64,000 nucleotides of DNA. It comes from an uncultured Pseudokineococcus sp. Its GTDB lineage: Bacteria > Actinomycetota > Actinomycetes > Actinomycetales > Quadrisphaeraceae. Position 1 is the stretch's first letter; every line of letters begins with the position of its first letter. The position numbers were made by a program, and so were the translations under genes. The stretch is from the NCBI RefSeq assembly GCF_947495735.1, contig NZ_CANMAA010000002.1, positions 1 through 64,000 of the forward strand, written 5' to 3'. Positions 9,061 to 17,192 of this stretch are shown one piece after another. The notes below the pieces were generated by a model. It was not told the DNA's origin. It searched no databases and saw only the letters and a list, made by a program, of their open reading frames with translations.

Positions 9061-9252
9061 TCAGTCCTGAGCGCCGTTCCCGGGCAGCTTCTGCGCCACG
9101 GCATCCTTCGCGCGGTCACCGGCCTGCTTGACCTCAGGTCGCTGCAGGAGCTTGGTGGCCTGCTCCTTCAGCTGCTCGTAGCGCGGCCGGCCGGCCTGAG
9201 CACCCAGGACGTACCCGACCCCCAGGATCAGGGTGTTCTTGACGAGCTTCAT
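9061..9252 (-). CDS. Small YtxH-like membrane-anchored protein
   Basis: 63 residues from the ATG at 9252, which follows GGGAGGAAG; the frame is open 26 codons further upstream but without a ribosome site. Residues 1-20 (KLVKNTLILGVGYVLGAQAG) form a short hydrophobic anchor with the 'GYVLGAxAGRxRYEQ' pattern typical of YtxH-type or general-stress actinobacterial proteins. The rest is a charged amphipathic helix (K-E-Q-A-T-K-L-L). Function unknown; possibly stress-related by analogy. Monocistronic. Confidence 0.75.
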   Translation of the reverse strand: MKLVKNTLILGVGYVLGAQAGRPRYEQLKEQATKLLQRPEVKQAGDRAKDAVAQKLPGNGAQD

Positions 9253-9401
9253 GATCTTCCTCCCCACGCAACGGTTCGTGCACCGACCTCGGGTGACCCG
9301 TCGACTGTGGGCGCAAGCGGGTGGTTCCACAACACGGGCGAGGTCTCGGACCGGCCGCTGCGAGAGACCGGCCCAGCTGCGCGGCCACTCCGCCAGACGC
9401 G

Positions 9402-9436
9402 CGACGCCGCCGCACCCAGCGGGTGCGGCGGCGTCG
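9402..9436. terminator. Perfect 16-bp hairpin terminator
   Basis: 9402-9417 pairs with 9421-9436 around a 3-base loop, 30 bp past the stop of the minus-strand gene at 9466-10017. Confidence 0.8.
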
Positions 9437-9465
9437 TCAGCGGGTCCGGCAGGCCGGACCCGGCA

Positions 9466-10017
9466 TCAGCGGCGGAAGGCGCGGTCCACCAGCTGCGTGG
9501 CGCGGTTCGGCGGGCGCTGCTGCTCACCGGCCAGCGAGCTCAGCCACACCAGCGTCCCCGTGAGGGACGGGATGAGCCACTGCAGCGCGTCGAGCTGGCG
9601 CTGCGCGTCGGCGACGTCCGGGGGCGTCTGCGCCGACGGCGTCGTGCCACCGCTCACCGGGACGTCGGAGTGCTCGGAGACCTTCTTGCCCAGCACGCGG
9701 CTGTAGGCCGTGACGCCGAGGGCGGCCACCGTGACGGCGGTCTTGCCGATGCTCAGCGCGCCGACCGAGGGCTGCTCGGAGATGCGCTTCCGGTTGCCGG
9801 CGACCTGGCCGACGCTCCCGAGGAGGTGGGCGCCGATCGCGACGGCGTTGACGGGCGTCCAGCGGTCCCAGCCGGCGTTGGCGACCTTGCCGGACTCCTG
9901 GGGGCTGCCGGCCTGGGCGGCGGCGGCGTTGAGGGCGACGGCGTTGGCGAGCGTGCCGCCGAACCAGGCGGCGAGGCCGACGTCGTGCAGGGTGCGGGAG
10001 ACGGTGTTGGAGACCAC
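9466..10017 (-). CDS. Hypothetical membrane protein
   Basis: 183 residues with three or four hydrophobic segments: LAAWFGGTLANAVALNAAA (about 15-35), VNAVAIGAHLLGSVGQ (55-72), TAVTVAALGVTAYSRVLG (92-110) and LIPSLTGTLVWLSSLAG (147-164). The opening HDVGLAAWFGGTLANAVALN is well known from actinobacterial proteins annotated only as hypothetical. The start is the GTG/ATG at 10017 after GAGGAAA. The loop at 115-135 is Pro/Thr/Ser-rich. Function unknown; single gene with its own terminator. Confidence 0.8.
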   Translation of the reverse strand: MVSNTVSRTLHDVGLAAWFGGTLANAVALNAAAAQAGSPQESGKVANAGWDRWTPVNAVAIGAHLLGSVGQVAGNRKRISEQPSVGALSIGKTAVTVAALGVTAYSRVLGKKVSEHSDVPVSGGTTPSAQTPPDVADAQRQLDALQWLIPSLTGTLVWLSSLAGEQQRPPNRATQLVDRAFRR

Positions 10018-10097
10018 GGGTTTCCTCCGAGAGATGCGTTTCGACCGGTGCGTGCGGGCTGTGACCCCAGCCTGGACGCCACCGGCCCGAACCGCAC

Positions 10098-10121
10098 GGC
10101 GGGACCTGCCCCGGTCCCGCC
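10098..10121. terminator. 9-bp stem terminator
   Basis: 10098-10106 pairs with 10113-10121, a few bases past the stop of the minus-strand gene ending at 10128. Confidence 0.55.
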
Positions 10122-10127
10122 CCGTCG

Positions 10128-10367
10128 TCAGCCCTTGGAGCGCAGGCTGGTGCGCCGCAGCACCAGGCCGTCACCGGTCTGCTGCTTGCGCCGGGCGGTG
10201 AGCGTCACCAGGACGAGCCCGAAGGCCGTCCACACCCAGCCGAGGTAGTCGGTGGGCTCCAGGGCGGCGAAGACGACGCCCGCGATGAGCGCGAGGACGC
10301 CGAGGACCGCGACGACGCGGCGCACGATGAGGGTCGCGGGCGACTGGTGGATCTCGTGGCTGCTCAC
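10128..10367 (-). CDS. Small two-helix membrane protein
   Basis: 79 residues from the GTG at 10367, giving VSSHEIHQS. The start is set by TACCCT at 10375-10380, 7 bases before the GTG, which indicates a leaderless message; the longer frame to 10451 would include the promoter. Two membrane segments, VVAVLGVLALIAGVVFAAL and YLGWVWTAFGLVLVTL, are followed by a basic tail. Resembles small actinobacterial membrane proteins of unknown role. Confidence 0.65.
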   Translation of the reverse strand: MSSHEIHQSPATLIVRRVVAVLGVLALIAGVVFAALEPTDYLGWVWTAFGLVLVTLTARRKQQTGDGLVLRRTSLRSKG

Positions 10368-10374
10368 GCGAGCG

Positions 10375-10380
10375 AGGGTA
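10375..10380 (-). promoter_or_regulatory. -10 box TACCCT, leaderless
   Basis: Seven bases from the GTG at 10367 on the minus strand. Confidence 0.5.
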
Positions 10381-10494
10381 GGGCCCGCCACGGCCGGACG
10401 CCGGTCCCGCCCCGCCGGACGAGCCCGACGTGGCGTCGGCGCACCGGCCACCGGCCGCCGTGCGACGGGTCCGCCAGCGGCTTAGCGTTCCGGC

Positions 10495-10803
10495 ATGGCC
10501 GTGAAGCTGACCGTCGTCTACGACAACCCGAAGGACCCGGACGCGTTCGAGGAGCACTACGGGAGCACGCACGCCGAGCTCGCCGCGAAGCTGCCGGACG
10601 TGCAGCGCGTGGAGACCGGGAAGGTCTTCCCGAAGGAGGACGGCTCCCCCACGCCGGCGTACCGCACCGCCGACATCTACTTCGTCGACTACGCCACGGC
10701 CGTCGCCGCCCTCGCCACCCCCGAGGGGCAGGCGCTCGCGCAGGACGTGGACACCATGTCCACCGGCGGCTACCGGATGCTCCTGCAGCAGGTCGGCCTC
10801 TGA
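10495..10803 (+). CDS. EthD family protein
   Basis: 102 residues, a dimeric ferredoxin-like alpha/beta barrel subunit. It shows the EthD start KLTVVYDNPKDPDAFEEHY, the H-x-E-L segment (residues 26-29), YFVDYATAVAALATPEG and the C-terminal TGGYRMLLQQV. EthD was named for ethyl tert-butyl ether degradation, but most members, including single-gene ones like this, have no proven role. The start is supported by TAGCGT at 10483-10488, 6 bases before the ATG (leaderless). It ends at a strong terminator at 10816-10860. Confidence 0.9.
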   Translation: MAVKLTVVYDNPKDPDAFEEHYGSTHAELAAKLPDVQRVETGKVFPKEDGSPTPAYRTADIYFVDYATAVAALATPEGQALAQDVDTMSTGGYRMLLQQVGL

Positions 10804-10815
10804 CCGCTCGTCCGA

Positions 10816-10860
10816 CGAGGGCCCGGGGCGTGGTGACCACCACCACTCCCCGGGCCCTCG
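10816..10860. terminator. Hairpin terminator of the EthD gene
   Basis: 13-bp perfect GC stem (10816-10828 with 10848-10860); the loop contains an additional GTGGT/ACCAC pairing. Confidence 0.8.
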
Positions 10861-11000
10861 TGCGTCGTCCCCCGCCGGTCGTGCCCGCACCGGCACGGCG
10901 GGGGCCGGGGACTCCCCCGCGCCGCCGCCGGAGGGCCACCCGGGTGCTCGGCGACGGGAGCCGCGCTGGGGGCGTCGCGCACCTGGCAGGGTGAGCTCTC

Positions 11001-11405
11001 GTGTCGAGCGCACCCGAGCAGCACGTCGTCGTGACCGCCGCGCTGCGCCGCGGCGACAGGGTCCTGCTCGCGCACCGCTCTCCCGGCCGGGAGTTCTACC
11101 CGGACGTCTGGGACCTGCCCGGCGGTCATGTGGAGCCCGGCGAGGACCCGCGGGAGGCGCTGGCCCGCGAGCTCGGCGAGGAGCTGGGCATCAACGCGAG
11201 CGTCTTCGGTGAGCCGGTGGGTCGCCTCCTGGCCGACGACCTGGTGATGGACGTGTGGGTCGTCGAGGAGTGGCGCGGCGGCGTGACCAACCGCGCACCG
11301 GACGAGCACGACGACCTGGCCTGGTGCGGCGCAGCGGATCTCGACGGCAGGGCCCTCGCCCACCCCGACCTGGGGGCGCTGCTGCGCCGGGTCCTCGCCC
11401 GCTGA
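11001..11405 (+). CDS. Nudix hydrolase
   Basis: 134 residues. The Nudix box is complete: G42-x5-E48-x7-R56-E57-L58-x-E60-E61-x-G63, with the preceding V-W-D-L-P-G typical of the family. Such enzymes hydrolyse nucleoside diphosphates linked to another moiety with a divalent metal held by the box glutamates. MutT-like cleaning of oxidised nucleotides is possible, but the substrate cannot be told from sequence. It starts at GTG 11001. Convergent with the minus-strand gene at 11416; only 10 bp separate the two stops. Confidence 0.9.
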   Translation: MSSAPEQHVVVTAALRRGDRVLLAHRSPGREFYPDVWDLPGGHVEPGEDPREALARELGEELGINASVFGEPVGRLLADDLVMDVWVVEEWRGGVTNRAPDEHDDLAWCGAADLDGRALAHPDLGALLRRVLAR

Positions 11406-11415
11406 TCCGCGGCGC

Positions 11416-11880
11416 TCAGCGGGGGGCGCGCGGCCGCTGGGACCGCAGCCACCACAGGCCGAGCACGGGCAGGACCAGCGGCACGTAGCCGTAGCCGGCC
11501 CCGAAGCCGGACCACACCGTCGCCTCGGGGAAGGCCACGGGGTCCTCGACGCTGAGCAGCCCCACGGCGAGCACGCCGACGAGCTCGACCGCCACCGAGA
11601 CGAGCGCCACGCGGCGCGAGCGCTCGCTGGAGCGGACGAGGGCCACCGTGGCGACGACGTAGACGGCCGCCGCGAGCGCCGAGAGGAGGTAGGCCACGGG
11701 TGCCGCGGAGAAGTCGGTGGCGATCTGCACCAGCGCCCGCGCGCTCGCGGACAGCGCGAACACGGCGTAGACGGCGACCAGCAGCCGCCCCGGGCCGGAG
11801 TGCAGGGCGGGGCGCCCGGCCGGTGCGGGGTGCGCAGCGGCTCGTCGACCACCGGGGGGCGGAGAGGGCGTCGAGGTCAC
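11416..11880 (-). CDS. Four-helix membrane protein, hypothetical
   Basis: 154 residues. After a Pro-rich cytoplasmic start there are four hydrophobic segments: LLVAVYAVFALSASARALV, AYLLSALAAAVYVVATVAL, VALVSVAVELVGVLAVGLL and YVPLVLPVLGLWWL. Actinobacterial homologues are annotated as integral membrane proteins of unknown role. The ATG follows the stop of the gene at 11884-12240 by only 3 bp, so the two form an operon. Confidence 0.75.
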   Translation of the reverse strand: MTSTPSPPPGGRRAAAHPAPAGRPALHSGPGRLLVAVYAVFALSASARALVQIATDFSAAPVAYLLSALAAAVYVVATVALVRSSERSRRVALVSVAVELVGVLAVGLLSVEDPVAFPEATVWSGFGAGYGYVPLVLPVLGLWWLRSQRPRAPR

Positions 11881-11883
11881 GGG

Positions 11884-12240
11884 TCACCCGTTCCAGATCT
11901 GCTCGAGCCGCAGCACGAGGACCGCGGTCGTGGCGGCGGTGATGGCGAGCACGCCGTTGCCCCACCGGCTGCGGTCGGCCAGCCCCCAGAAGACCCCCGC
12001 GGGGAGCAGCACGACGATCGTCAGCAGGTAGCCGACGAAGGTCACCACCGACACGGGCCGCGTCCCGGTGGCCACGAGCACGACGGCGATGACGGCCTGC
12101 ACGAGGATCGCGAGCTCGAGCGCCGCGGCGAGCAGGAGCTGCCCGCCCGAGGGCCGGGCCGCGCGCAGCGCGCCCACGATCGACCACACGGCGAGCGCGA
12201 CCGACATGGCGCCGAGCACCACGGCGAGGGGGGCGATCAC
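11884..12240 (-). CDS. Small membrane protein, hypothetical
   Basis: 118 residues from the GTG at 12240. A far longer frame remains open upstream on this strand, but TACGCT at 12248-12253, 7 bases before the GTG, marks a leaderless start and the rest of that frame is the antisense shadow of the olefin genes. Four hydrophobic segments: LAVVLGAMSVALAVWSIVGA, LLLAAALELAILVQAVIAVV, VVTFVGYLLTIVVLLPAGVF and NGVLAITAATTAVLVL. Partner of the downstream membrane gene; function unknown. Confidence 0.7.
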   Translation of the reverse strand: MIAPLAVVLGAMSVALAVWSIVGALRAARPSGGQLLLAAALELAILVQAVIAVVLVATGTRPVSVVTFVGYLLTIVVLLPAGVFWGLADRSRWGNGVLAITAATTAVLVLRLEQIWNG

Positions 12241-12247
12241 GGGGGCC

Positions 12248-12253
12248 AGCGTA
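12248..12253 (-). promoter_or_regulatory. -10 box TACGCT, leaderless
   Basis: Seven bases from the GTG at 12240; drives the two-gene membrane-protein operon. Confidence 0.5.
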
Positions 12254-12348
12254 GGAGGGCGCAGAGCGGCCACCGGGCGCGCCCGGTGGCCCCGGAGTCG
12301 GCCGGCGCGGGGACCTCCGGCGCGGGGGCGCCCGGCGACGGTCCTCCC

Positions 12349-12354
12349 TAGGGT
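12349..12354 (+). promoter_or_regulatory. -10 box TAGGGT, leaderless
   Basis: Six bases from the ATG at 12361. Divergent from the promoter at 12248-12253. Confidence 0.5.
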
Positions 12355-12360
12355 CGGCGC

Positions 12361-13116
12361 ATGAGCTCCGCAGACCAGCCCCAGGACGCCGCCGCCGCGG
12401 ACGACGCGAGCGGGACGGCGCAGTTCACCGCCCCCGCGGACGGCCGGTCGAGGTCCACCGTCGAGGGGGTCATCGGTCCCCTGTCCGCCGGCGCGCACGC
12501 CTACAGCACCGGCCCGGGCAGCCACCCGCTGATCCTGGTCCGCCACGGCCAGACGGAGTGGTCCCTGGACGGCCGGCACACCGGGCGCACCGACATCCCG
12601 CTCACCGAGGAGGGCGAGCGCCAGGCGCGGGCCCTCCGAGGGCTGCTGTCGGAGTGGGACGTCCGCGCCGTCCGCGTCAGCCCGCTGCAGCGCGCGCGCC
12701 GGACGGCCGAGCTGGCGGGTCTCGGCGACTCCCTCGAGCTGGTCGAGGACCCCGACCTGGTCGAGTGGGACTACGGCAGCGTCGAGGGGAAGTCGACGCC
12801 GCAGGTGCGCGAGGAGCTCGGCTACGAGTGGAAGATCTTCGACCACGGCGTGGCCCCCGGGCGCACGCCCGGCGAGCTGGTGCAGGACGTCGCGGCCCGC
12901 ACCGCGCACGCCCTCGCCCGGGTGCGGCCGCTGCTGGACGAGGGCCCGGTCTGCCTGGTGGCGCACGGCCACTCGCTGCGCATCCTGGCGGCCACCTACC
13001 TGGGCCTGCCGCCGAGCACCGCCGCGGCGCTGGAGCTGAGCGCCGGCTCCCTGAGCGTGCTCGGCGAGAACCACCGGGTGCCGACCGTCCGCCGCTGGAA
13101 CCTCAGCCCCCTGTGA
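12361..13116 (+). CDS. Histidine phosphatase (phosphoglycerate-mutase-like)
   Basis: 251 residues. After an unusual, probably disordered stretch of about 55 residues comes the family core: VRHGQTEWS with the phospho-accepting His62, the flanking Arg61, SPLQRARRTAE, EWDYGSVEG, and the second His202 in VAHGHSLRIL. These residues make a phosphohistidine-intermediate phosphatase. Members act on sugar phosphates, alpha-ribazole phosphate or other small phosphates, so the substrate is open. The long N-terminal extension is notable. Leaderless start (TAGGGT 6 bases upstream); a hairpin follows at 13154-13179. Confidence 0.9.
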   Translation: MSSADQPQDAAAADDASGTAQFTAPADGRSRSTVEGVIGPLSAGAHAYSTGPGSHPLILVRHGQTEWSLDGRHTGRTDIPLTEEGERQARALRGLLSEWDVRAVRVSPLQRARRTAELAGLGDSLELVEDPDLVEWDYGSVEGKSTPQVREELGYEWKIFDHGVAPGRTPGELVQDVAARTAHALARVRPLLDEGPVCLVAHGHSLRILAATYLGLPPSTAAALELSAGSLSVLGENHRVPTVRRWNLSPL

Positions 13117-13153
13117 ACCGGTCTGCCCGGGCTCGTCCCCGTCCCTGACCGCA

Positions 13154-13179
13154 CCCCGGTGACGGCCGGGTGACCGGGG
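13154..13179. terminator. Hairpin between phosphatase and oleA
   Basis: CCCCGGT (13154-13160) pairs with ACCGGGG (13173-13179). Probable terminator of the phosphatase gene. Confidence 0.5.
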
Positions 13180-13314
13180 GGCGACGGGCGTCCTGCGGGG
13201 GGCGCCCGCGCCGGGGGGCGCATCGCCCCAGCAGTGGCAGACTCCTCGATCGTGCGCCGGGGCGCGGCCCCGGCCGCGCTCCGCAGGGCGCGCACTCCTC
13301 GACCAGGACGGACG

Positions 13315-14346
13315 ATGCGCGTGTCGGGCAACACCTCCTTCCACCACGAGGGCACCGCTCTCCTCGGGACGAGCGCGGTGGAGGCTCCCGTGGTGGTCAC
13401 CTCCGCCTCCATGGAGGAGCGCCTCGCGCCCACCCTGGAGCGCCTCAGGATGCGCCCCGGCACCCTGTCCTCCCTGGCGGGCATCGAGGAGCGCCGGTGG
13501 TGGGACGAGGACGAGGGCGCCGCCCAGGGCGCCGCGCGGGCCGGGCGCCAGGCCCTCGAGGCCGCCGGTGTCGAGCCCGACCAGGTGGGGCTGCTGGTCA
13601 ACACCTCGGTGTTCCGCGCGCACCTGGAGCCGTCGGTCGCCGTCGGCATCCACCACGAGCTGGGCCTGCCGACCTCCGCGCTGAACTTCGACATCACGAA
13701 CGCCTGCCTCGGCTTCGTCAACGCGCTGACCCTCGCGGCGACCATGATCGACGCCGGCCACATCCGCTACGCGCTGGTGGTCGACGGCGAGGACGCCCGT
13801 CCGGTGCACGAGTCGACGCTGACGCGCCTGTCGGCGGACGGCGCCACCCGGCGCGACTACATGGACGCCTTCGCCACCCTGACCCTCGGCTCGGGCGCCG
13901 CCGCCGCCGTGCTCGGCCCGGCCACCGAGCACCCGGACGCCCCGCGCGTCCTGGGCGGCATCTCGCGCGCCCGCAGCTCGGCGCACGGGCTGTGCGTGGG
14001 CAGCAACGACGGCATGGTCACCGACGCGCGGGGCCTGCTCGAGGAGGGCATGCAGCTCATCGGCGACGCCTGGGACGACGCGCAGGCGGACGGCTGGGAG
14101 TGGAAGGACATGGACCGCTACGTCCTGCACCAGGTCAGCACGGTCCACACGCGCGCCCTCGTCGAGCGCATCGGCATCGACCCCGAGCGCGTCCCGCTGA
14201 CGTTCCCCCGCTGGGGCAACGTCGGCCCGGCCGCCCTGCCGATGACGCTCGCCGCCGAGGCGCCGTCGCTGCGCCCCGGCGACCGCGTGCTGTGCATGGG
14301 CGTGGGCTCGGGGCTCAACACGGCGATGACGGAGATCCGCTGGTGA
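13315..14346 (+). CDS. oleA: OleA, acyl-CoA head-to-head condensing enzyme
   Basis: 343 residues from the ATG at 13315 (AGGACGG upstream); the frame is open 27 codons earlier but that part is not family-like. A thiolase-fold enzyme that joins two fatty acyl-CoAs head to head into a beta-keto acid, the first step of long-chain olefin synthesis. In this numbering the active Cys131 lies in T-N-A-C-L-G-F and Glu105 in H-L-E-P-S. The latter is the base supplied across the dimer in OleA and is absent from FabH. His272 and Asn302 complete the set. Glu105 separates it from KASIII. It overlaps oleBC by GTGA and heads the ole operon. Confidence 0.93.
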   Translation: MRVSGNTSFHHEGTALLGTSAVEAPVVVTSASMEERLAPTLERLRMRPGTLSSLAGIEERRWWDEDEGAAQGAARAGRQALEAAGVEPDQVGLLVNTSVFRAHLEPSVAVGIHHELGLPTSALNFDITNACLGFVNALTLAATMIDAGHIRYALVVDGEDARPVHESTLTRLSADGATRRDYMDAFATLTLGSGAAAAVLGPATEHPDAPRVLGGISRARSSAHGLCVGSNDGMVTDARGLLEEGMQLIGDAWDDAQADGWEWKDMDRYVLHQVSTVHTRALVERIGIDPERVPLTFPRWGNVGPAALPMTLAAEAPSLRPGDRVLCMGVGSGLNTAMTEIRW

Positions 14347-17192
14347 GGGGCGCCCCCCTCCCGCCCCGCTCCCCCGCCCCCTCGGCACCCGACGTCGACC
14401 TCTCGGCCCTGCCGGGGGTGGACCCGCGCTGGTCCCGGACCCTGGAGGCGCCCGCGTCCGACGGCACCCGCCGCACCTGGCACCTGCTGGACGGCGCGGG
14501 CTCGCTGGACGGGCAGGAGCCCGTCGGGACGGTCCTCGCCGTCCACGGCAACCCCACGTGGTCCTACCTGTGGCGCGACGTCGTCGCGGCCGGGGTCGCG
14601 GGCGACGCCGACGGGCGCCGCTGGCGGGTCGTGGCCGTCGACCAGCTGGGCATGGGGCTGTCCGACCGCCGCCCGAAGGAGGGTGGCGACCTCTGGCGCC
14701 TCGCGGACCGGGTCGCCGACCTCGGCGCCCTCGTGGACGCCCTGCGGGCGGAGCAGCCGGACGGGTGGCCACCCGTCACGGGTCCCCTCGTCGCCCTCGG
14801 CCACGACTGGGGCGGCGTCGTCGTCAGCGGCTGGGCCGGTGAGCACCCCGACCAGGTGGCGGCGCTCGCGCTGACCAACACCGCCGTCCACGCACCAGCG
14901 GACGCCGCGCTGCCGGCCGCCCTCCAGGTCGTCAGCGCCCCGGCGGCGCACGAGCTGCTGACGCGGCGCACGGACGCCTTCGTCCGCGCGGCCGTCTCCC
15001 AGGTGCGCCCGCGCCCTCCCGCCGACGTGCGCCGCGCCTACGGGGCGCCCTACCGCACGACGGCGCAGCGCCGCGGCGTCGCCGACTTCGTCACCGACAT
15101 CCCCTGGCGAGCGGGCTCCCCGAGCAGGCCCGCGCTCGAGCGCGTCGCCGCGGGGGTCAGCGCCCTGGGCCGCGGCGAGGACGCCTCGCCCGCGCTGCTC
15201 GTGTGGGGCACCGAGGACCCCGTGTTCGGCGAGCGGTACCTGCGCGACCTGCGCGAGCGCCTGCCGCGGGCGGACGTCCACCGCGTGGAGGGCACGGGCC
15301 ACCTCGTCCCGGAGGACGTCGACCTGGGACCGCTGCTCCTGCACTGGCTCTCGGTCCGCGGCGTCGGCGACGGCGCTGCTGCCGGACCGGCGCCGGCCGC
15401 GCCCGTCGAGGGACGACCTCGTGCGCTGTGGGCCGAGCTAGAGGCCCGCTCCGAGGACGACTCCCCCGCCGTCGTCGAGATGGGCGGCACCGCGGGGGCG
15501 GCGCCGGCCGTGCTCTCGTGGCGTGAGCTGGGGCACCGCGTCGCCGAGGTGGCCGTGGGGCTGCACGAGCGCGGTGTGCGCCCCGGTGACCGAGTCAGCC
15601 TGCTGGTGCCCCCCGGGGCGGACCTCACCACCGCCCTGTACGCCTGCCTGCGCCTGGGCGCCGTCGTCGTGGTCGCCGACCAGGGGCTGGGTCTGCGCGG
15701 CCTGACCCGCGCCGTCCGCGGCGCGGGCCCGCGCCACCTCGTCGCCGTCGAGAAGGGCCTCGTCGCGGCCGCCGCCCTGGGATGGCCCGGCCAGCGCATC
15801 GGCACGGGTCGCCTCGGGGCGCTGGGAGCCCGCCTGTGCGCCACCACGCTGCCCGAGGTGGCGGCCGCCGGGCGCCGCAGCGCGCTGGGCGGCGTCGACG
15901 GCGGTCCCGCGGCGGGGCGGCCCACGCTCGCGACGCTGCGCCTGCCCGAGCCCGACGCCCGGGCCGACGCCGCCGTGCTGTTCACCTCTGGCTCCACCGG
16001 TCCGGCGAAGGGAGCCGTCTACACCGCTGAGCGGCTCGCCGGCATGCGCGACGCCGTCGCGGCCGCCTACGACGTCGACCGCGGCACCGCGCTCGTCGCG
16101 GCCTTCGCCCCCTTCGCCCTCCTCGGACCGGCCCTCGGCGCCGTCTCGGCGAGCCCGGCCATGGACGTCACCGCGCCGGCCACGCTCACGGCGACCGCGC
16201 TCGCCGACGCCGTCGCCGCCGTGGACGCGACGGTCGTCTTCGCCTCTCCCGCAGCGCTGGCCAACGTCGTGGCGACCGGAGGCGTCCTCGACGCGCGGGC
16301 GCGCACCGCGCTGTCCGGGGTCACCCGCCTGCTCTCGGCGGGCGCTCCGGTGCCCACCGCCCTGCTGCGCCGGGTGGGCGAGCTGCTGCCCTCGGCGTCG
16401 CTGCACACGCCGTACGGCATGACCGAGGTCCTGCCCGTCACCGACGTCGAGCTCGCCGAGCTGGCCGAGGCCGCCGACGAGGTCGAGGACGGCGTCCTCG
16501 TCGGTCGACCCCTCGCGGGGGTCGACGTGGCCGTCGCACCGCTCGACGCGAGCGGCGGTGCCACGCAGCAGGTCTCGCGCGAGCCCGGCGTGGTCGGCGA
16601 GCTGCTGGTGCGGGCGCCGCACCTGAAGGCGCGCTACGACCAGCTGTGGGTCACCGAGGACGCGAGCCGCCTCGTCGAGACCGACGGGGACCGGACGGTC
16701 GTCTGGCACCGCACGGGCGACGTCGGGCACCTCGACGCGCGGGGGCGCCTGCGCGTGCAGGGGCGCACGGCGCACCTCGTGCGCACGGCGGCCGGTGTGG
16801 TCACCCCCGTGGGTGTCGAGCTGGCGGCGCAGTCGGTGCCGCCGGTGGAGGGCGTCGGCGTCGCCCGGGCGGCGGCGACCGGGGTGGGGCCGGCCGGCAC
16901 GCAGGCGCTGGTCGTCGTCGTCGAGACCGACCCGCCGACCCGCCGCGCCGCCGGAGCCCCGGCCGAGCTCGTGGAGGCCGTCCGCGACGCCGTCCGGTCG
17001 GTGCCGGGGCGGCCCGAGGTCGCCGCGGTCCTGCTCGTGCCCTCGCTGCCCACGGACGTGCGCCACGACTCCAAGGTCGACCGCGCGCTCGTGGGCGCCT
17101 GGGCGGGCGAGCGCCTCGCCGGGCGCCCCGTGCCGCCGCCCTGGACGCCGGGGGGCCGCCTGCGCGGGCTCCTCCCCCGCGGACGCCGGTGA
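14343..17192 (+). CDS. oleBC: OleBC fusion: beta-lactone decarboxylase and beta-lactone synthetase
   Basis: 949 residues from the GTG at 14343, overlapping the oleA stop. Residues about 20-335 are OleB, an alpha/beta hydrolase related to haloalkane dehalogenases, with the nucleophile Asp155 in G-H-D-W-G-G and the late His in EGTGHLVPEDV. It decarboxylates a beta-lactone to the cis-olefin. Residues about 355-949 are OleC, an ANL-family adenylating enzyme with SGSTGPAKG near residue 549, TPYGMTE and HRTGDVGHLD near 790. OleC turns the beta-hydroxy acid into the beta-lactone with ATP. Natural oleB-oleC fusions are established in actinobacteria such as Micrococcus. The linker is Ala/Pro-rich. OleD, the next gene, supplies the substrate for OleC. 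Confidence 0.92.
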   Translation: MRGAPLPPRSPAPSAPDVDLSALPGVDPRWSRTLEAPASDGTRRTWHLLDGAGSLDGQEPVGTVLAVHGNPTWSYLWRDVVAAGVAGDADGRRWRVVAVDQLGMGLSDRRPKEGGDLWRLADRVADLGALVDALRAEQPDGWPPVTGPLVALGHDWGGVVVSGWAGEHPDQVAALALTNTAVHAPADAALPAALQVVSAPAAHELLTRRTDAFVRAAVSQVRPRPPADVRRAYGAPYRTTAQRRGVADFVTDIPWRAGSPSRPALERVAAGVSALGRGEDASPALLVWGTEDPVFGERYLRDLRERLPRADVHRVEGTGHLVPEDVDLGPLLLHWLSVRGVGDGAAAGPAPAAPVEGRPRALWAELEARSEDDSPAVVEMGGTAGAAPAVLSWRELGHRVAEVAVGLHERGVRPGDRVSLLVPPGADLTTALYACLRLGAVVVVADQGLGLRGLTRAVRGAGPRHLVAVEKGLVAAAALGWPGQRIGTGRLGALGARLCATTLPEVAAAGRRSALGGVDGGPAAGRPTLATLRLPEPDARADAAVLFTSGSTGPAKGAVYTAERLAGMRDAVAAAYDVDRGTALVAAFAPFALLGPALGAVSASPAMDVTAPATLTATALADAVAAVDATVVFASPAALANVVATGGVLDARARTALSGVTRLLSAGAPVPTALLRRVGELLPSASLHTPYGMTEVLPVTDVELAELAEAADEVEDGVLVGRPLAGVDVAVAPLDASGGATQQVSREPGVVGELLVRAPHLKARYDQLWVTEDASRLVETDGDRTVVWHRTGDVGHLDARGRLRVQGRTAHLVRTAAGVVTPVGVELAAQSVPPVEGVGVARAAATGVGPAGTQALVVVVETDPPTRRAAGAPAELVEAVRDAVRSVPGRPEVAAVLLVPSLPTDVRHDSKVDRALVGAWAGERLAGRPVPPPWTPGGRLRGLLPRGRR

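Noticed and set aside
11884-14772. A 962-codon open frame on the minus strand
   Set aside because: Only its last 118 codons code for a protein, from the leaderless GTG at 12240. The rest is antisense to the phosphatase and olefin genes and has low-complexity Arg/Gly/Pro composition typical of high-GC shadow frames.
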